A DNA stretch of 64,000 bases from Roseateles hydrophilus. Lineage in GTDB: Bacteria > Pseudomonadota > Gammaproteobacteria > Burkholderiales > Burkholderiaceae_C. Shown in pieces: positions 9,273 through 20,398 of this stretch (the first letter of the stretch is position 1; each line of letters opens with the position of its first letter). The stretch spans positions 1,240,001 through 1,304,000 of the forward strand of contig NZ_JAPPUY010000001.1 in NCBI RefSeq assembly GCF_026712245.1, written 5' to 3'. The translations under genes and the position numbers were made by a program. A model generated the notes under the pieces. The model searched no databases, had not been told where the DNA came from, and was given only the letters and a program-made list of their open reading frames with translations.

Positions 9273-10382
9273 ATGGATTTCGATTTCAGCGAAGACCAGC
9301 AGGCCCTGCGCGACGCCGTGGCCCGCTTCGTGGAGAAGGACTACGGCTTCGAGCGCCGCACGCAGATCGCCCGAGCGGGCGGTTTCGACCGCAGCGCCTG
9401 GGAAGGCCTGGCGGGCCTCGGTCTGACCGCACTGGCCGTGCCCGAGGCCCACGGCGGGCTGGGCTTTGGCGCCGTCGAAGCCATGGTGGTGATGGAAGAG
9501 CTGGGCCGCGGCCTGGTGCTGGAGCCCATCGCCCAGGGCGCGCTGATCGCGCCGGCGCTGCTGAGTCACGCCCCCGCCGCCTTGCAGGAGGCCTGGCTGC
9601 CGCGCATCGCCGGTGGTGAGGCACTGGTGGTGCTGGCCCATCAGGAGGCCAAGTCACGCTACCGCCTCGACCGCGTGGACACCCGCGCCGTCGATGGCCG
9701 GCTGACCGGCGTCAAGAGCCTCGTGCCTGCCGGCGATGTGGCCGACGCCTTCATCGTGCCTGCGCGCACCGCGGACGGCATCGCGCTGTACCTGGTCGAG
9801 CGCTCGGCGCCCGGCGTGAACACGCGCGCCTACTCGCTGTACGACGGCTCGCGCGCTGCCGAGGTGCACCTGGACAACACGCCCGCCCAGCTCATCGTCG
9901 GAGCCGACCAGGGCCTGGCGCTGCTGGAGCTGGCGGCAGACATCGGCATCGCCGCGCAGGCCGCCGAGGCGGTGGGTGTGATGGAGGCCTACCTCGCCAT
10001 GACGGTGGACTACCTGAACACGCGCAAGCAGTTCGGCGTGGCGATCAGCAGCTTCCAGGCGCTGCGCCACCGCACGGCGGACGTGAAGATGCAGTTGGAG
10101 CTGGCCCGCTCCATGAGCTACTACGCCACGCTGCGGCTGGGGGATGCACCCGCGGTGCGCCGCCGGGCGCTGTCGCAGGCCAAGGTGCAGCTGGGGCAGG
10201 CCATGCGTTTCGTGGGCCAGCAGTGCACACAGATGCACGGTGGCATTGGCGTTACCGACGAATACGCCGGCAGCCACTACTTCAAGCGCCTGACCGTCAT
10301 GGAGATGCAGTGGGGCGACACGCTGCATCACCTCGGCGAGGTCAGCGCGCGCATGCAGGACACGGCCGGCGTGTTCGCCTGA
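9273..10382 (+). CDS. Acyl-CoA dehydrogenase, pimeloyl-CoA dehydrogenase small-subunit type
   Basis: A 369-residue acyl-CoA dehydrogenase beginning MDFDFSEDQQALRD, with the C-terminal QMHGGIGVTDEYAGSHYFKR block. It has weaker conservation of the central flavin-contact loop than its neighbour, as in the smaller partner of PimC/PimD-type pairs. ATG at 9273 follows an ideal AAGGAGA. It is 35 bases after the larger subunit, so the pair is an operon and the products probably form one enzyme. No thiolase, hydratase or CoA ligase lies alongside, so the pathway cannot be read from context. Confidence 0.83.
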   Translation: MDFDFSEDQQALRDAVARFVEKDYGFERRTQIARAGGFDRSAWEGLAGLGLTALAVPEAHGGLGFGAVEAMVVMEELGRGLVLEPIAQGALIAPALLSHAPAALQEAWLPRIAGGEALVVLAHQEAKSRYRLDRVDTRAVDGRLTGVKSLVPAGDVADAFIVPARTADGIALYLVERSAPGVNTRAYSLYDGSRAAEVHLDNTPAQLIVGADQGLALLELAADIGIAAQAAEAVGVMEAYLAMTVDYLNTRKQFGVAISSFQALRHRTADVKMQLELARSMSYYATLRLGDAPAVRRRALSQAKVQLGQAMRFVGQQCTQMHGGIGVTDEYAGSHYFKRLTVMEMQWGDTLHHLGEVSARMQDTAGVFA

Positions 10383-10421
10383 GACGCGGCGAACGGTGGG
10401 CGAGGCCCGACAATCCGGGCC

Positions 10422-11171
10422 ATGTCCAAACCCCAGCGCCTCGACCAGATCCTGTTTTCCCAAGGCTTCGGCACCCGCCGGCTGTGTGCCGGCCTCATCC
10501 ACCACGGTGAGGTCAAGGTGGGCGGCGAAGTCGTGGACGACCCCTGGGCCGAGTTCGACACCGCCGGGCTGAGCTTCGAGATCGCCGGCCAGGTCTGGCC
10601 CTTTTTCGACAAGGCCCTCATCCTGCTGAACAAGCCGGCCGGCTACGAGTGCTCGCAGAAGCCCAAGCACCACCCCAGCGTCATGAGTCTGCTGCCCGCG
10701 CCGCTGCGCGAGCGCGGCGTGCAGCCCATCGGCCGGCTGGACGAAGACACCACCGGCCTGCTGCTGCTGACTGACGACGGTGCGCTGATCCACAAGCTCA
10801 CATCGCCCAAGCATCACGTGCCCAAGGTCTACGAGGCACGCTGCAAACACCCGCTGACCGCGGCGATGGTGGAGCAGTTGCTGGGCGGCGTGGAGCTGCG
10901 CGAGCCGGAGGACAAGCTGCGCCCGCCGGGCAAGTTCCAGCGCCCGCCGGAGATGACCAAGGCCGATGGCGCCGAGATCGTCGACGAGACGTTGCTGCGC
11001 CTGACGCTGCTGGAGGGCAAGTACCACCAGGTCAAGCGCATGGTGGCGGCCGTGGGCAACCGCGTGGAGGCACTGCACCGGCCGCAGTTCGGTGCGCTGA
11101 CGCTGCCGGCCGACCTCAAGCCCGGTGAATGGCGCTGGGTGAACAGCCCGGCCGAGGTCTGGGGACAATGA
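10422..11171 (+). CDS. 16S rRNA pseudouridine synthase, RsuA family
   Basis: Isomerises a uridine to pseudouridine in RNA; RsuA acts at position 516 of 16S rRNA. The 249-residue product has an S4 RNA-binding domain (residues 1-60), then the catalytic GRLDEDTTGLLL motif with Asp107, and KVYEARC and GKYHQVKRM blocks typical of the RsuA/RluB/E/F group. GACAAT at 10409-10414, seven bases before the ATG, could be a -10 element giving a leaderless mRNA. ATGA overlap with ribF indicates translational coupling. RsuA is preferred over RluE or RluF but not proven. Confidence 0.85.
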   Translation: MSKPQRLDQILFSQGFGTRRLCAGLIHHGEVKVGGEVVDDPWAEFDTAGLSFEIAGQVWPFFDKALILLNKPAGYECSQKPKHHPSVMSLLPAPLRERGVQPIGRLDEDTTGLLLLTDDGALIHKLTSPKHHVPKVYEARCKHPLTAAMVEQLLGGVELREPEDKLRPPGKFQRPPEMTKADGAEIVDETLLRLTLLEGKYHQVKRMVAAVGNRVEALHRPQFGALTLPADLKPGEWRWVNSPAEVWGQ

Positions 11172-12193
11172 GTCCGATGCGAGTTTTCAGAGGCTTCCAT
11201 CATCCCGGCATCGCGCCCGCCTGCGCGCTGACCATCGGCAACTTCGATGGCGTGCACCGCGGCCACCAGGCCATGCTGGCGCTGCTGCAGTCCGAGGCGC
11301 GGCACCGCGGCCTGCCGACCTGCGTGATGACCTTCGAGCCGCATCCGCGCGACTATTTCGCGCGCAAGACCGGCAAGCCGGAGCTGGCACCGGCGCGCAT
11401 CGCGACGCTGCGCGACAAGCTGGCCGAGCTGGAGCGCTGCGGCATCGACCAGGTCGTCATCCTGCCGTTCGACGAGGCGCTGTCGTCGCTGCCGCCGCAG
11501 GAATTCATCCGCCAGGTGCTGCTGGACGGCCTGGGCGCGCGCTATGTGCTGGTGGGCGACGACTTCCGCTTCGGCGCCAAGCGCCAGGGTGACTACGCCT
11601 CGCTGGACGCCGCCGGCCAGGCGCACGGCTTCGACGTGGCCCGCATGATGAGCTACGAGGTGCGCGGCCTGCGGGTCAGCAGCTCGGCCGTGCGCGAGGC
11701 GCTCGCGGCGGGCAACATGGACCGCGCCGCCTCCTTGCTGGGCCGGCCGTACGCCATCTCCGGCCACATCACGCATGGCCGCAAGCTGGGCCGGCAACTG
11801 GGCGAATCAGCGCCCGGCGCAGCCGACGGCTTTCGCACGCTGAACCTGCGCTTCCCGCACGACAAGCCGGCCGCGCACGGCATCTTTGCCGTGCTCGTGC
11901 ACGGCCTGACGCAGGAGCCGCTGCCAGGCGTCGCCAGCCTGGGCAACCGCCCCACGGTGGAAGACGCCGGCCGCGTGCTGCTGGAGGTCCATTGCCTGGA
12001 GTGGCCCCTGGGTGCCGAGGGGGGCTACGGTAAACTCGCCCGCGTGGAACTGCTGCACAAACTTCGCGACGAAGCCAAGTACGACGGGCTGGATGCGCTC
12101 ACAGCCGCCATCGCGGCGGATACCGAGGCTGCACGCGCCTTCCTGGCCACCCACGCTGCCCAGCGTCGCCAGACCACGCGCGACCGAATTTGA
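11168..12193 (+). CDS. ribF: Bifunctional riboflavin kinase / FAD synthetase
   Basis: Converts riboflavin to FMN and then FAD. The 341-residue product has the N-terminal nucleotidyltransferase domain (IGNFDGVHRGHQ, then VGDDFRFGAKRQGD and the SSSAVREAL motif) and a C-terminal flavokinase domain (GRPYAISGHITHGRKLGRQLG, shown in outline, and SLGNRPTVE). Length is normal (E. coli 313). The start at 11168 overlaps the preceding stop as ATGA. No FMN riboswitch is visible. The arrangement ribF-ileS-lspA is common in proteobacteria. Confidence 0.95.
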   Translation: MSPMRVFRGFHHPGIAPACALTIGNFDGVHRGHQAMLALLQSEARHRGLPTCVMTFEPHPRDYFARKTGKPELAPARIATLRDKLAELERCGIDQVVILPFDEALSSLPPQEFIRQVLLDGLGARYVLVGDDFRFGAKRQGDYASLDAAGQAHGFDVARMMSYEVRGLRVSSSAVREALAAGNMDRAASLLGRPYAISGHITHGRKLGRQLGESAPGAADGFRTLNLRFPHDKPAAHGIFAVLVHGLTQEPLPGVASLGNRPTVEDAGRVLLEVHCLEWPLGAEGGYGKLARVELLHKLRDEAKYDGLDALTAAIAADTEAARAFLATHAAQRRQTTRDRI

Positions 12194-12240
12194 AGCGGCG
12201 CCCAGCCGCTCTTCGCCGTCGCCCCCCCCGCCTTTGAACC

Positions 12241-12260
12241 GCCAGGCTCAGCCGCCTGGC
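12241..12260 (+). promoter_or_regulatory. Hairpin in the ileS leader
   Basis: GCCAGGC (12241-12247) and its exact complement GCCTGGC (12254-12260) form a 7-pair stem with a TCAGCC loop, ending eight bases before the ileS ATG, exactly where a Shine-Dalgarno would lie; no Shine-Dalgarno is seen. It could affect ileS translation. No T-tract follows, so it is not an intrinsic terminator. Confidence 0.4.
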
Positions 12261-12268
12261 CGCACGCC

Positions 12269-15100
12269 ATGACCACCCCGGACGCACCCGACTATCGCTC
12301 CACGCTCAACCTGCCCGACACGCCCTTCCCGATGCGCGGCGACCTGCCCAAGCGCGAGCCGGGCTGGGTCAAGGCCTGGGACGAGCAAGGCCTGTACAAG
12401 CGCCTGCGCGACGCCAGCTGCGGCCGGCCGAAGTTCGTGCTGCATGACGGCCCGCCCTATGCCAACGGCCAGATCCACATCGGCCACGCGGCCAACAAGA
12501 TCCTGAAGGACATGATCGTCAAGGCGCGCCAGCTGGCGGGCTTCGATGCGGCCTACATCCCCGGCTGGGACTGCCACGGCCTGCCCATCGAGAACCAGAT
12601 CGAGAAGACCTTCGGCCGCGGCCTGCCGCGCGACGAGGTGCAGGCCAAGAGCCGCGCCTACGCCACCGAGCAGATCGACGGCCAGCGCGCCGACTTCAAG
12701 CGTCTGGGCGTGCTGGGCGAATGGAGCAACCCGTACAAGACGATGAACTTCGCCAACGAGGCCGGCGAGATCCGCGTGCTGAAGCGGCTGTTCGAGCGCG
12801 GCTTCGTCTACCGTGGCCTGAAGCCCGTGTACTGGTGCTTCGACTGCGGCTCGTCGCTGGCCGAGTTCGAGATCGAGTACGCGGACAAGCAGTCGCCCGC
12901 GGTCGACGTGGCGTTTCTCTGCGCCGAGGCCGAGAAGCTGGCCGCGGCCTTCGGCGTGGCACCGCTCGGCAAGGAAGCGTTCACCGTCATCTGGACGACG
13001 ACGCCCTGGACCATCCCAGCCAACCAGGCGCTCAACCTAAACCCCGAGCTGCCCTACGCGCTGGTGGACACGCCCAAGGGCTTCTTCGTCGTCGCCGAGG
13101 CGCTGGTGGAGAAGTGCCTGGCGCGCTGGCAGCTGGAAGGCAGCGTCGTCGCCACGGTTCCCGGCCGCAAGCTCGAACTGCTGAAGTTCAAGCACCCGCT
13201 GGCCCATGTGCACCCGGGCTATGACCGCGAAAGCCCGGTCTACCTGGCCGACTACGCGACGGCCGACGACGGCACCGGTGTCGTCCACTCCGCGCCAGCC
13301 TATGGCCTGGACGACTTCCAGAGCTGCGTGGCCCACGGCCTGGCCTTCGACGACATCCTGAACCCCGTGCAGGGCAACGGCACCTACGCCGCCGACCTGC
13401 CGCTGTTCGGTGGCCAGCACATCTGGAAGGCCAACACCGTCGTGGCGCAGACGCTGCTGGACAATGGCCGCCTGATGGCCCAGTCCAAGATCACGCACAG
13501 CTATCCGCACTGCTGGCGCCACAAGACACCGGTCATCTACCGCGCCGCGGCGCAGTGGTTTGTGCGTATGGACGACGGCGACGGTCTGTTCACGACCGAC
13601 AAGGCGCCGGACAGCCTGCGCAAGACGGCGCTGGCTGCCATCGAGGCGACGAGCTTCTACCCCGAAAACGGCCGCGCCCGCTTGCACGACATGATCGCCG
13701 GCCGGCCCGACTGGTGCATCTCGCGCCAGCGCAGCTGGGGCGTGCCGCTGCCCATCTTCCTGCACAAGGACACCGGCGAGGCGCACCCGAACACGCTGGA
13801 CTTCATCGAGCGCGCAGCGCAGCTGGTGGAGGCTAAGGGCATCGAGGCCTGGTCCAAGCTCGACCCGGCCGAGTGGCTGGGCGCCGAGGCGGCGCAGTAC
13901 ACCAAGGGCAACGACATCCTGGACGTGTGGTTCGACTCCGGCTCGACCTTCGAGCATGTGCTCAAGGGCAGCCACCCGGGCGCCGCGCACGACAGCGGCC
14001 CCGAGGCCGACCTCTACCTCGAAGGCCACGACCAGCACCGCGGCTGGTTCCACTCGTCGCTGCTGATCGCCTGCGCGCTGTACGGCCGCGCGCCCTACAA
14101 GGGCCTGCTGACGCACGGTTTCGTCGTCGACGGCCAGGGCCGCAAGATGAGCAAGTCGCAGGGCAATGTCGTCGCGCCGCAGGCGGTGTCGGACAAGTTC
14201 GGCGCCGAGATCCTGCGCCTGTGGACGGCCGCGACCGACTACTCCGGCGACCTGGGACTGGACGAAAAGATCCTCGCCCGCGTGGTGGACAGCTACCGCC
14301 GCGTACGCAACACGCTGCGCTTCTTGCTCGCCAACGTCAGCGACTTCGACCCCGCGATTGACGCCGTGGCCCCGGAGCAACTGCTGGAGGTGGACCGCTA
14401 CGCGCTGGCGCGCGCCGCTGAGCTGCAGACCGAGATCCTGGCGCACTTCGAGCGCTACGAGTTCCACCCGGTCGTCGCCAAGCTGCAGGTCTACTGCTCC
14501 GAAGACCTCGGCGCGTTCTACCTCGACGTGCTCAAGGATCGCCTCTACACGACGGCGCCCAAGAGCCTGGCCCGCCGCTCGGCGCAGACGGCGCTGTGGC
14601 AGATCACGCACGCCATGCTGCGCTGGATGGCGCCCTTCCTGAGCTTCACGGCCGAGGAGGCGTGGCAGGTGTTCGCCAAGGGCGAGACCATCTTCACCGA
14701 GACCTTCTGGGACTTCGGCGCCACGGACGCGTCGCTGCTGGCCAAGTGGGATCGCATCCACGCCATTCGCGACGAGGTCAACAAGGCCATCGAGGCGGTG
14801 CGCACAACGGGCGCCGTCGGCGCGTCGCTGCAGGCCGAGCTGACGCTGCACGTCAACGCCGAGGACGCTGCGCTGCTCGGCAGCCTGGGCGAGGACCTGC
14901 GCTTCGTGTTCATCACGTCCGCCGTGACGCTGGTGCCGACCGCCGAGTTCAGCGTGCTCGTCACGCCCAGCAGCCACGCCAAGTGCGAGCGCTGCTGGCA
15001 CTACCGCGCCGACGTCGGCAGCATCGCCGCGCACCCGACGCTGTGCGGCCGCTGCGACAGCAACCTGCACGGCGCGGGCGAAACCCGCACGGTGGCCTGA
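12269..15100 (+). CDS. ileS: Isoleucyl-tRNA synthetase
   Basis: Charges tRNA-Ile with isoleucine. The 943-residue class I synthetase carries the HIGH signature (HIGH at 70-73 within NGQIHIGHA), the editing domain ([15 protein letters not shown]), the KMSKS loop ([10 protein letters not shown], about 626) and the bacterial C-terminal zinc site with CERC and CGRC pairs near residues 907 and 925. Length equals the E. coli enzyme. It is followed one base later by lspA, the standard ileS-lspA pair. Confidence 0.98.
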   Translation: MTTPDAPDYRSTLNLPDTPFPMRGDLPKREPGWVKAWDEQGLYKRLRDASCGRPKFVLHDGPPYANGQIHIGHAANKILKDMIVKARQLAGFDAAYIPGWDCHGLPIENQIEKTFGRGLPRDEVQAKSRAYATEQIDGQRADFKRLGVLGEWSNPYKTMNFANEAGEIRVLKRLFERGFVYRGLKPVYWCFDCGSSLAEFEIEYADKQSPAVDVAFLCAEAEKLAAAFGVAPLGKEAFTVIWTTTPWTIPANQALNLNPELPYALVDTPKGFFVVAEALVEKCLARWQLEGSVVATVPGRKLELLKFKHPLAHVHPGYDRESPVYLADYATADDGTGVVHSAPAYGLDDFQSCVAHGLAFDDILNPVQGNGTYAADLPLFGGQHIWKANTVVAQTLLDNGRLMAQSKITHSYPHCWRHKTPVIYRAAAQWFVRMDDGDGLFTTDKAPDSLRKTALAAIEATSFYPENGRARLHDMIAGRPDWCISRQRSWGVPLPIFLHKDTGEAHPNTLDFIERAAQLVEAKGIEAWSKLDPAEWLGAEAAQYTKGNDILDVWFDSGSTFEHVLKGSHPGAAHDSGPEADLYLEGHDQHRGWFHSSLLIACALYGRAPYKGLLTHGFVVDGQGRKMSKSQGNVVAPQAVSDKFGAEILRLWTAATDYSGDLGLDEKILARVVDSYRRVRNTLRFLLANVSDFDPAIDAVAPEQLLEVDRYALARAAELQTEILAHFERYEFHPVVAKLQVYCSEDLGAFYLDVLKDRLYTTAPKSLARRSAQTALWQITHAMLRWMAPFLSFTAEEAWQVFAKGETIFTETFWDFGATDASLLAKWDRIHAIRDEVNKAIEAVRTTGAVGASLQAELTLHVNAEDAALLGSLGEDLRFVFITSAVTLVPTAEFSVLVTPSSHAKCERCWHYRADVGSIAAHPTLCGRCDSNLHGAGETRTVA

Positions 15101-15101
15101 C

Positions 15102-15587
15102 ATGGCGGGCAAGTCCTCGACGGGCCTGGCCCAGTGGCTGCTGATCGCGGCGCTCATCATCCTGGCTGACCAGTTCACCAAGATCCTCGTCATCGGCAGC
15201 TTCCAGCTGGGCGACGTGCGCCCGGTGACCAGCTTCTTCAACCTGGTGCGCGCCCACAACTACGGCGCGGCGTTCAGCTTCCTGCACGGCGCGTCGGGCT
15301 GGCAGCGCTGGTTCTTCCTGGGCATTGGCGTGGCGGCGGCCGTCTTCATCACCTGGATGCTGCGCAAGCACGGCCAGCAGAAGCTCTTTGCCTGGGCACT
15401 GACCCTCATCCTCGGCGGCGCCATCGGCAACGTCATCGACCGCGCCGTGCACGGCTATGTGGTCGACTTCATCCAGGTTCACGCAGGCGGCTGGTATTTC
15501 CCCGCCTTCAACGTCGCAGACAGTGCGATCACCATCGGCGCCATCCTGTTGATCCTGGATGAACTGCGCCGTGTCCGACGTACCTGA
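15102..15587 (+). CDS. lspA: Signal peptidase II (lipoprotein signal peptidase)
   Basis: Inner-membrane aspartic protease that removes signal peptides from diacylated prolipoproteins. The 161-residue protein has four hydrophobic segments and the two catalytic aspartates in GNVIDR (Asp113) and FNVADS (Asp140), almost the same positions as in E. coli. Several substrates are in this window: the S9 peptidase, both pullulanases and the transglutaminase-TPR protein all carry lipoboxes. Overlapped at its 3' end by the next gene. Confidence 0.97.
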   Translation: MAGKSSTGLAQWLLIAALIILADQFTKILVIGSFQLGDVRPVTSFFNLVRAHNYGAAFSFLHGASGWQRWFFLGIGVAAAVFITWMLRKHGQQKLFAWALTLILGGAIGNVIDRAVHGYVVDFIQVHAGGWYFPAFNVADSAITIGAILLILDELRRVRRT

Positions 15588-16392
15588 GCCCGCCCCGTCC
15601 GGCAACACCGCCTACGTTCCCTACGTGCCCGAGCCGCCCCGCGAGCTCGGGGTGCCGCTGCGGCGGCTGCCGCTTTCGGCGCCGCTGCACTGGCTGCGGC
15701 TGGGCTGGGCCGACCTGCGACGCGCCCCGGCCATCGGCACCTTCTTCGGCGGCTGCTTCGCGCTGATGGGGCTGGCGGTGCTGATGGTGTTCCGCCACGC
15801 GCCTATTTACACGCTGGCACTGTGCGCCGGTTTCCTGCTGCTGGGGCCGCTGCTGTGCCTGGGGCTCTACCAGGTCAGCCTGCGGCTGGAGCGTGGCGAG
15901 ACGCCGAGCATCGATGACGCCCTCGGCGCCTGGTTTGCCAATCTCAGGCAGATCGCCATCTTCGGCTTTGTGCTGCTGATCCTGGAGATGCTGTGGGGCC
16001 GCGCCGCGCTGGTGGTGTTTGCGGTCAGCTTCAACGGCATGCCCGACTTTGCCGGCGCCATCGGCAAGCTGCTGAGCGCCGAGCACCTCGGCTTCGTGGC
16101 CGTCTATCTCGCCGTCGGCGGCGTGTTCGCGGGCCTGATCTTCGCGATCAGCGTCATTGCCATGCCCATGCTGCTGGACCGCGACACCGACGCCGTGAGC
16201 GCCGGGCTCGCCAGCCTCAAGCTGTGCCTGACGCAACCGCTGGTCATGTTGTTCTGGGGCGCCCTGCTCACAGCGCTCGTAGTGCTGGCGATGCTGCCGT
16301 GGTTCGTGGGTCTCGTGATCGTCGGGCCGTGGCTGGGCCACGCCAGCTGGCATGCCTACCGCGCTGCCGTGGCGCCACCGGCATCCGCGTGA
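15559..16392 (+). CDS. DUF2189-type integral membrane protein
   Basis: A 277-residue protein with a Pro-rich N-terminal tail and about six hydrophobic segments (around 67-85, 85-105, 133-155, 175-205, 230-250 and 250-270). The [20 protein letters not shown] start of the membrane region is typical of DUF2189, found in many proteobacteria; the function is unknown. Either ATG at 15559 or GTG at 15571 could start it; both overlap the lspA 3' end (29 or 17 bases), so it is probably translated from the ileS-lspA mRNA. Confidence 0.7.
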   Translation: MNCAVSDVPEPAPSGNTAYVPYVPEPPRELGVPLRRLPLSAPLHWLRLGWADLRRAPAIGTFFGGCFALMGLAVLMVFRHAPIYTLALCAGFLLLGPLLCLGLYQVSLRLERGETPSIDDALGAWFANLRQIAIFGFVLLILEMLWGRAALVVFAVSFNGMPDFAGAIGKLLSAEHLGFVAVYLAVGGVFAGLIFAISVIAMPMLLDRDTDAVSAGLASLKLCLTQPLVMLFWGALLTALVVLAMLPWFVGLVIVGPWLGHASWHAYRAAVAPPASA

Positions 16393-16462
16393 CGCGCACT
16401 AGTTCACGCGGTGGGCCTGTCACACAAGGTGACAATTCCGCGCCCCTCGCCTCCCGTTCCTG

Positions 16463-17974
<1,512 letters not shown>

Positions 17975-18144
17975 GGCGACCTTCCCCGACCACGGCGCCC
18001 GCCGTTGCAGGGCCACGCACGGCGACTGCGCGGCCTTGCGGACGGTGTGATGAGCAAGGCGTGTTCATGCGTGCGACGCCCGCGATGGGCGCGCTCAGTT
18101 ATCGTGCCAGCCCCCCTGCCCCCTTGTGACGCGCGCCGCTGCTG

Positions 18145-19047
18145 ATGACGCTGACCCCACGCCTGGCCCTGCTGCTGACCCTGCCCCCGCTGCTGTGGGC
18201 GGGCAACGCCGTCGTCGGGCGACTGGTGCGCGACGCCATCCCGCCCCTGACGCTGAACGCGCTGCGCTGGGGCCTGGCCCTGCTGCTGCTGGCGCCGCTG
18301 GCCTGGCCGCTGCTGCGCCGCCCCGGCGAGGCGCTGAGGCGCTGGCGCAGCCTGGCCTGGCTGGGCCTGCTGGGCATGGGTTGCTACAACGCGCTGCAAT
18401 ACCTGGCGCTGCACACCTCGTCGCCGCTGAACGTGACGCTGATCACCGCCAGCCTGCCGGTGTGGATGCTGGGCGTGGGCGCCGTGTTCTACGGCGTACG
18501 GCCCAGGCCGCGGCAACTGGCTGGCGCGGGGCTGTCGTTGCTGGGCGTGCTGTTCGTCATCGCACGCGGCGACCCCGCCGCGCTGCGGGCTGTGCACTTT
18601 GTGCCGGGCGACCTGCTGATGCTGGTGGCCATCTTCAGCTGGGCCGTCTACTCGTGGCTGCTGGCCCGCCCCGCAGCAGGCCTACGGCCAGGCGAGCGGC
18701 CGGACTGGAACTGGGCCGAGTCGCTGATGGCGCAGCTGATGTTCGGCGTCGTGTTCTCGGCCGTGTCGGCCGGCGTGGAGCAGGCAGTGGCGCCCGCCGC
18801 CATCCACTGGAGCCCCACGCTCATCGCGGTGCTGGCCTACGTGGCCATCGGCCCGTCGTTGATCGCCTACCGCTGCTGGGGGCTGGGCGTGGCCGAGGCG
18901 GGCCCGGCCCTGGCCGGCTTCTTTGTCAACCTGACGCCGGTGTTCGCCGCCGTCATCTCGGCCGCTGCGCTGGGCCAATGGCCGGCCTGGTACCACGGCG
19001 TGGCGTTTCTGCTGATCGCCGCCGGCATCGTGGTGTCCTCGCGTTGA
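18145..19047 (+). CDS. EamA-family (DMT) transporter
   Basis: A 300-residue inner-membrane protein with ten predicted hydrophobic helices in two EamA repeats (LLWAGNAVVGRLV at the start of the first and AIFSWAVYSWLLAR in the second). Family members export or import metabolites such as amino acids; the substrate here cannot be told. Its TGA overlaps the ATG of the following pseudouridine synthase gene (TGATG). The 170 bases before it hold no visible gene. Confidence 0.85.
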   Translation: MTLTPRLALLLTLPPLLWAGNAVVGRLVRDAIPPLTLNALRWGLALLLLAPLAWPLLRRPGEALRRWRSLAWLGLLGMGCYNALQYLALHTSSPLNVTLITASLPVWMLGVGAVFYGVRPRPRQLAGAGLSLLGVLFVIARGDPAALRAVHFVPGDLLMLVAIFSWAVYSWLLARPAAGLRPGERPDWNWAESLMAQLMFGVVFSAVSAGVEQAVAPAAIHWSPTLIAVLAYVAIGPSLIAYRCWGLGVAEAGPALAGFFVNLTPVFAAVISAAALGQWPAWYHGVAFLLIAAGIVVSSR

Positions 19048-19637
19048 TGCGCATCGTCCATGCCGACGACCGCCTGGTCGTCATCGACAAGCCCGCCGGC
19101 CTGCTCAGCGTGCCGGGACGCACCGAGCCCGATTGCGCCAGCGCGCGCGTGCAGGCGCTGTACCCCGACGCGCTCATCGTCCACCGGCTGGATCAGGCCA
19201 CCTCCGGCCTGCTGCTGTTCGGCCGCGGACCGCAGGCGCAGCGCGAGCTGAGCGCGGACTTCGCCGAGCGGCGCGTGGACAAGGTGTATGTCGCCATCGT
19301 CGCCGGCCGCCTCGATGGTGATGGCCTCATCGACCTGCCACTGGCCGCCGACTGGCCCAACCGGCCGCGCCAGCAGGTGGATGCCGCCCACGGCAAACCG
19401 TCGCAGACACGCTGGTGCGCGCTCGGCCACGGCGACGGGACGACGCGCGTGCGGCTCGAACCGCTGACCGGCCGCAGCCACCAGTTGCGCGTGCACATGG
19501 CCACGCTGGGCCACGCCATCCTGGGCGATGCGCTGTACGCCGCACCCGACATCGCCGCTGCCAGCCCGCGGCTGCTGCTGCACGCCAGCGAACTGCGCAT
19601 CGCCGGCCACCACTTCCTCTGCCCTCCGGAGTTCTGA
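19047..19637 (+). CDS. RluA-family RNA pseudouridine synthase
   Basis: A compact 196-residue pseudouridine synthase without an S4 domain, like RluA of E. coli (219 residues). Motifs: VVIDKPAGLLSVPGR at the N-terminus, the catalytic IVHRLDQATSGLLL with Asp49, and GRSHQLRVHMATLGHAILGD near the end, shown in outline. RluA modifies 23S rRNA U746 and some tRNAs at U32; which target applies is not known. It overlaps the EamA gene by one base and the SDR gene follows with no gap, so the three are one operon. Confidence 0.88.
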   Translation: MRIVHADDRLVVIDKPAGLLSVPGRTEPDCASARVQALYPDALIVHRLDQATSGLLLFGRGPQAQRELSADFAERRVDKVYVAIVAGRLDGDGLIDLPLAADWPNRPRQQVDAAHGKPSQTRWCALGHGDGTTRVRLEPLTGRSHQLRVHMATLGHAILGDALYAAPDIAAASPRLLLHASELRIAGHHFLCPPEF

Positions 19638-20342
19638 ATGCACCTCTACATCGTCACCGGCAGCTCGCGCGGCCTCGGCGCCGCGCTCGTGAAGGCACTC
19701 GCCGGGCCCGCGGCCACCGTCATCGGCATCGCCCGCCAGCGCACGCCCGAGTTGCCTGCTGAACAGTGGCCGCTGGATCTCGCCGACCCGCTGCCCGCGG
19801 CCCGGCGCCTGCAGGACTGGCTGGCAGCGCACACCGGCTGGGAAAGCGCCACGCTCATCAACAACGCGGCGCTGCTGAGCCCGCCCGGGCCGCTGGCCGC
19901 CACCAGCCTGGACGAGCTGTCCGCCGCGCTGCGCGTCGGCCTGGAGGCGCCGACGCTGCTGTGCCGCGCCTTCCTGGCCGGCACGGCTGGCGTGCCGCAA
20001 CGGCGGATCCTGAACATCTCCTCCGGCCTGGGCCGGCGCGCCATGGCCGGCAGCGCCAGCTACTGCGCCGTCAAGGCCGGGCTGGACCACCTCAGCCGCG
20101 CGCTGTCGCTGGAGGAGCCGGACGTCGGCGTCGTGTCCCTGGCCCCCGGCGTGATCGACACCGACATGCAGGTACAGCTGCGCGGCGCCGACCCGGCGCG
20201 CTTCCCCGAGCAGGCACGCTTCCAGGGGCTGAAGGACGGCGGACAGCTGCAGACGGCAGCCGACACAGCGGCCGCCATCGTTCGCTTTCTCGCGCGGCCA
20301 GACTTCGGAAAAACTGTCGTCGCCGACATCCGGGAAGCTTGA
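19638..20342 (+). CDS. Short-chain dehydrogenase/reductase
   Basis: NAD(P)-dependent oxidoreductase of 234 residues with a Rossmann fold: TGSSRGLG cofactor loop (7-14), NNAA (75-78), Ser128-Ser129 and the catalytic YxxxK (Tyr142, Lys146). The product resembles sepiapterin/benzil-reductase-like SDRs, which lack a clear single physiological role. The ATG directly follows the TGA of the upstream gene. Substrate not predicted. Confidence 0.85.
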   Translation: MHLYIVTGSSRGLGAALVKALAGPAATVIGIARQRTPELPAEQWPLDLADPLPAARRLQDWLAAHTGWESATLINNAALLSPPGPLAATSLDELSAALRVGLEAPTLLCRAFLAGTAGVPQRRILNISSGLGRRAMAGSASYCAVKAGLDHLSRALSLEEPDVGVVSLAPGVIDTDMQVQLRGADPARFPEQARFQGLKDGGQLQTAADTAAAIVRFLARPDFGKTVVADIREA

Positions 20343-20398
20343 AAATCCGCACCTGCGCGCGCACCTGTCGTGCGTCCAACCTACCTCTGGAGACTGCC

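Noticed and set aside
13037-15259. Minus-strand open frame of 740 codons antisense to ileS and lspA
   Set aside because: Antisense shadow; ileS and lspA carry all catalytic motifs.
17975-18144. Gap before the EamA gene as a small gene or RNA
   Set aside because: No frame with a ribosome-binding site and no stable hairpin with T-tract seen.
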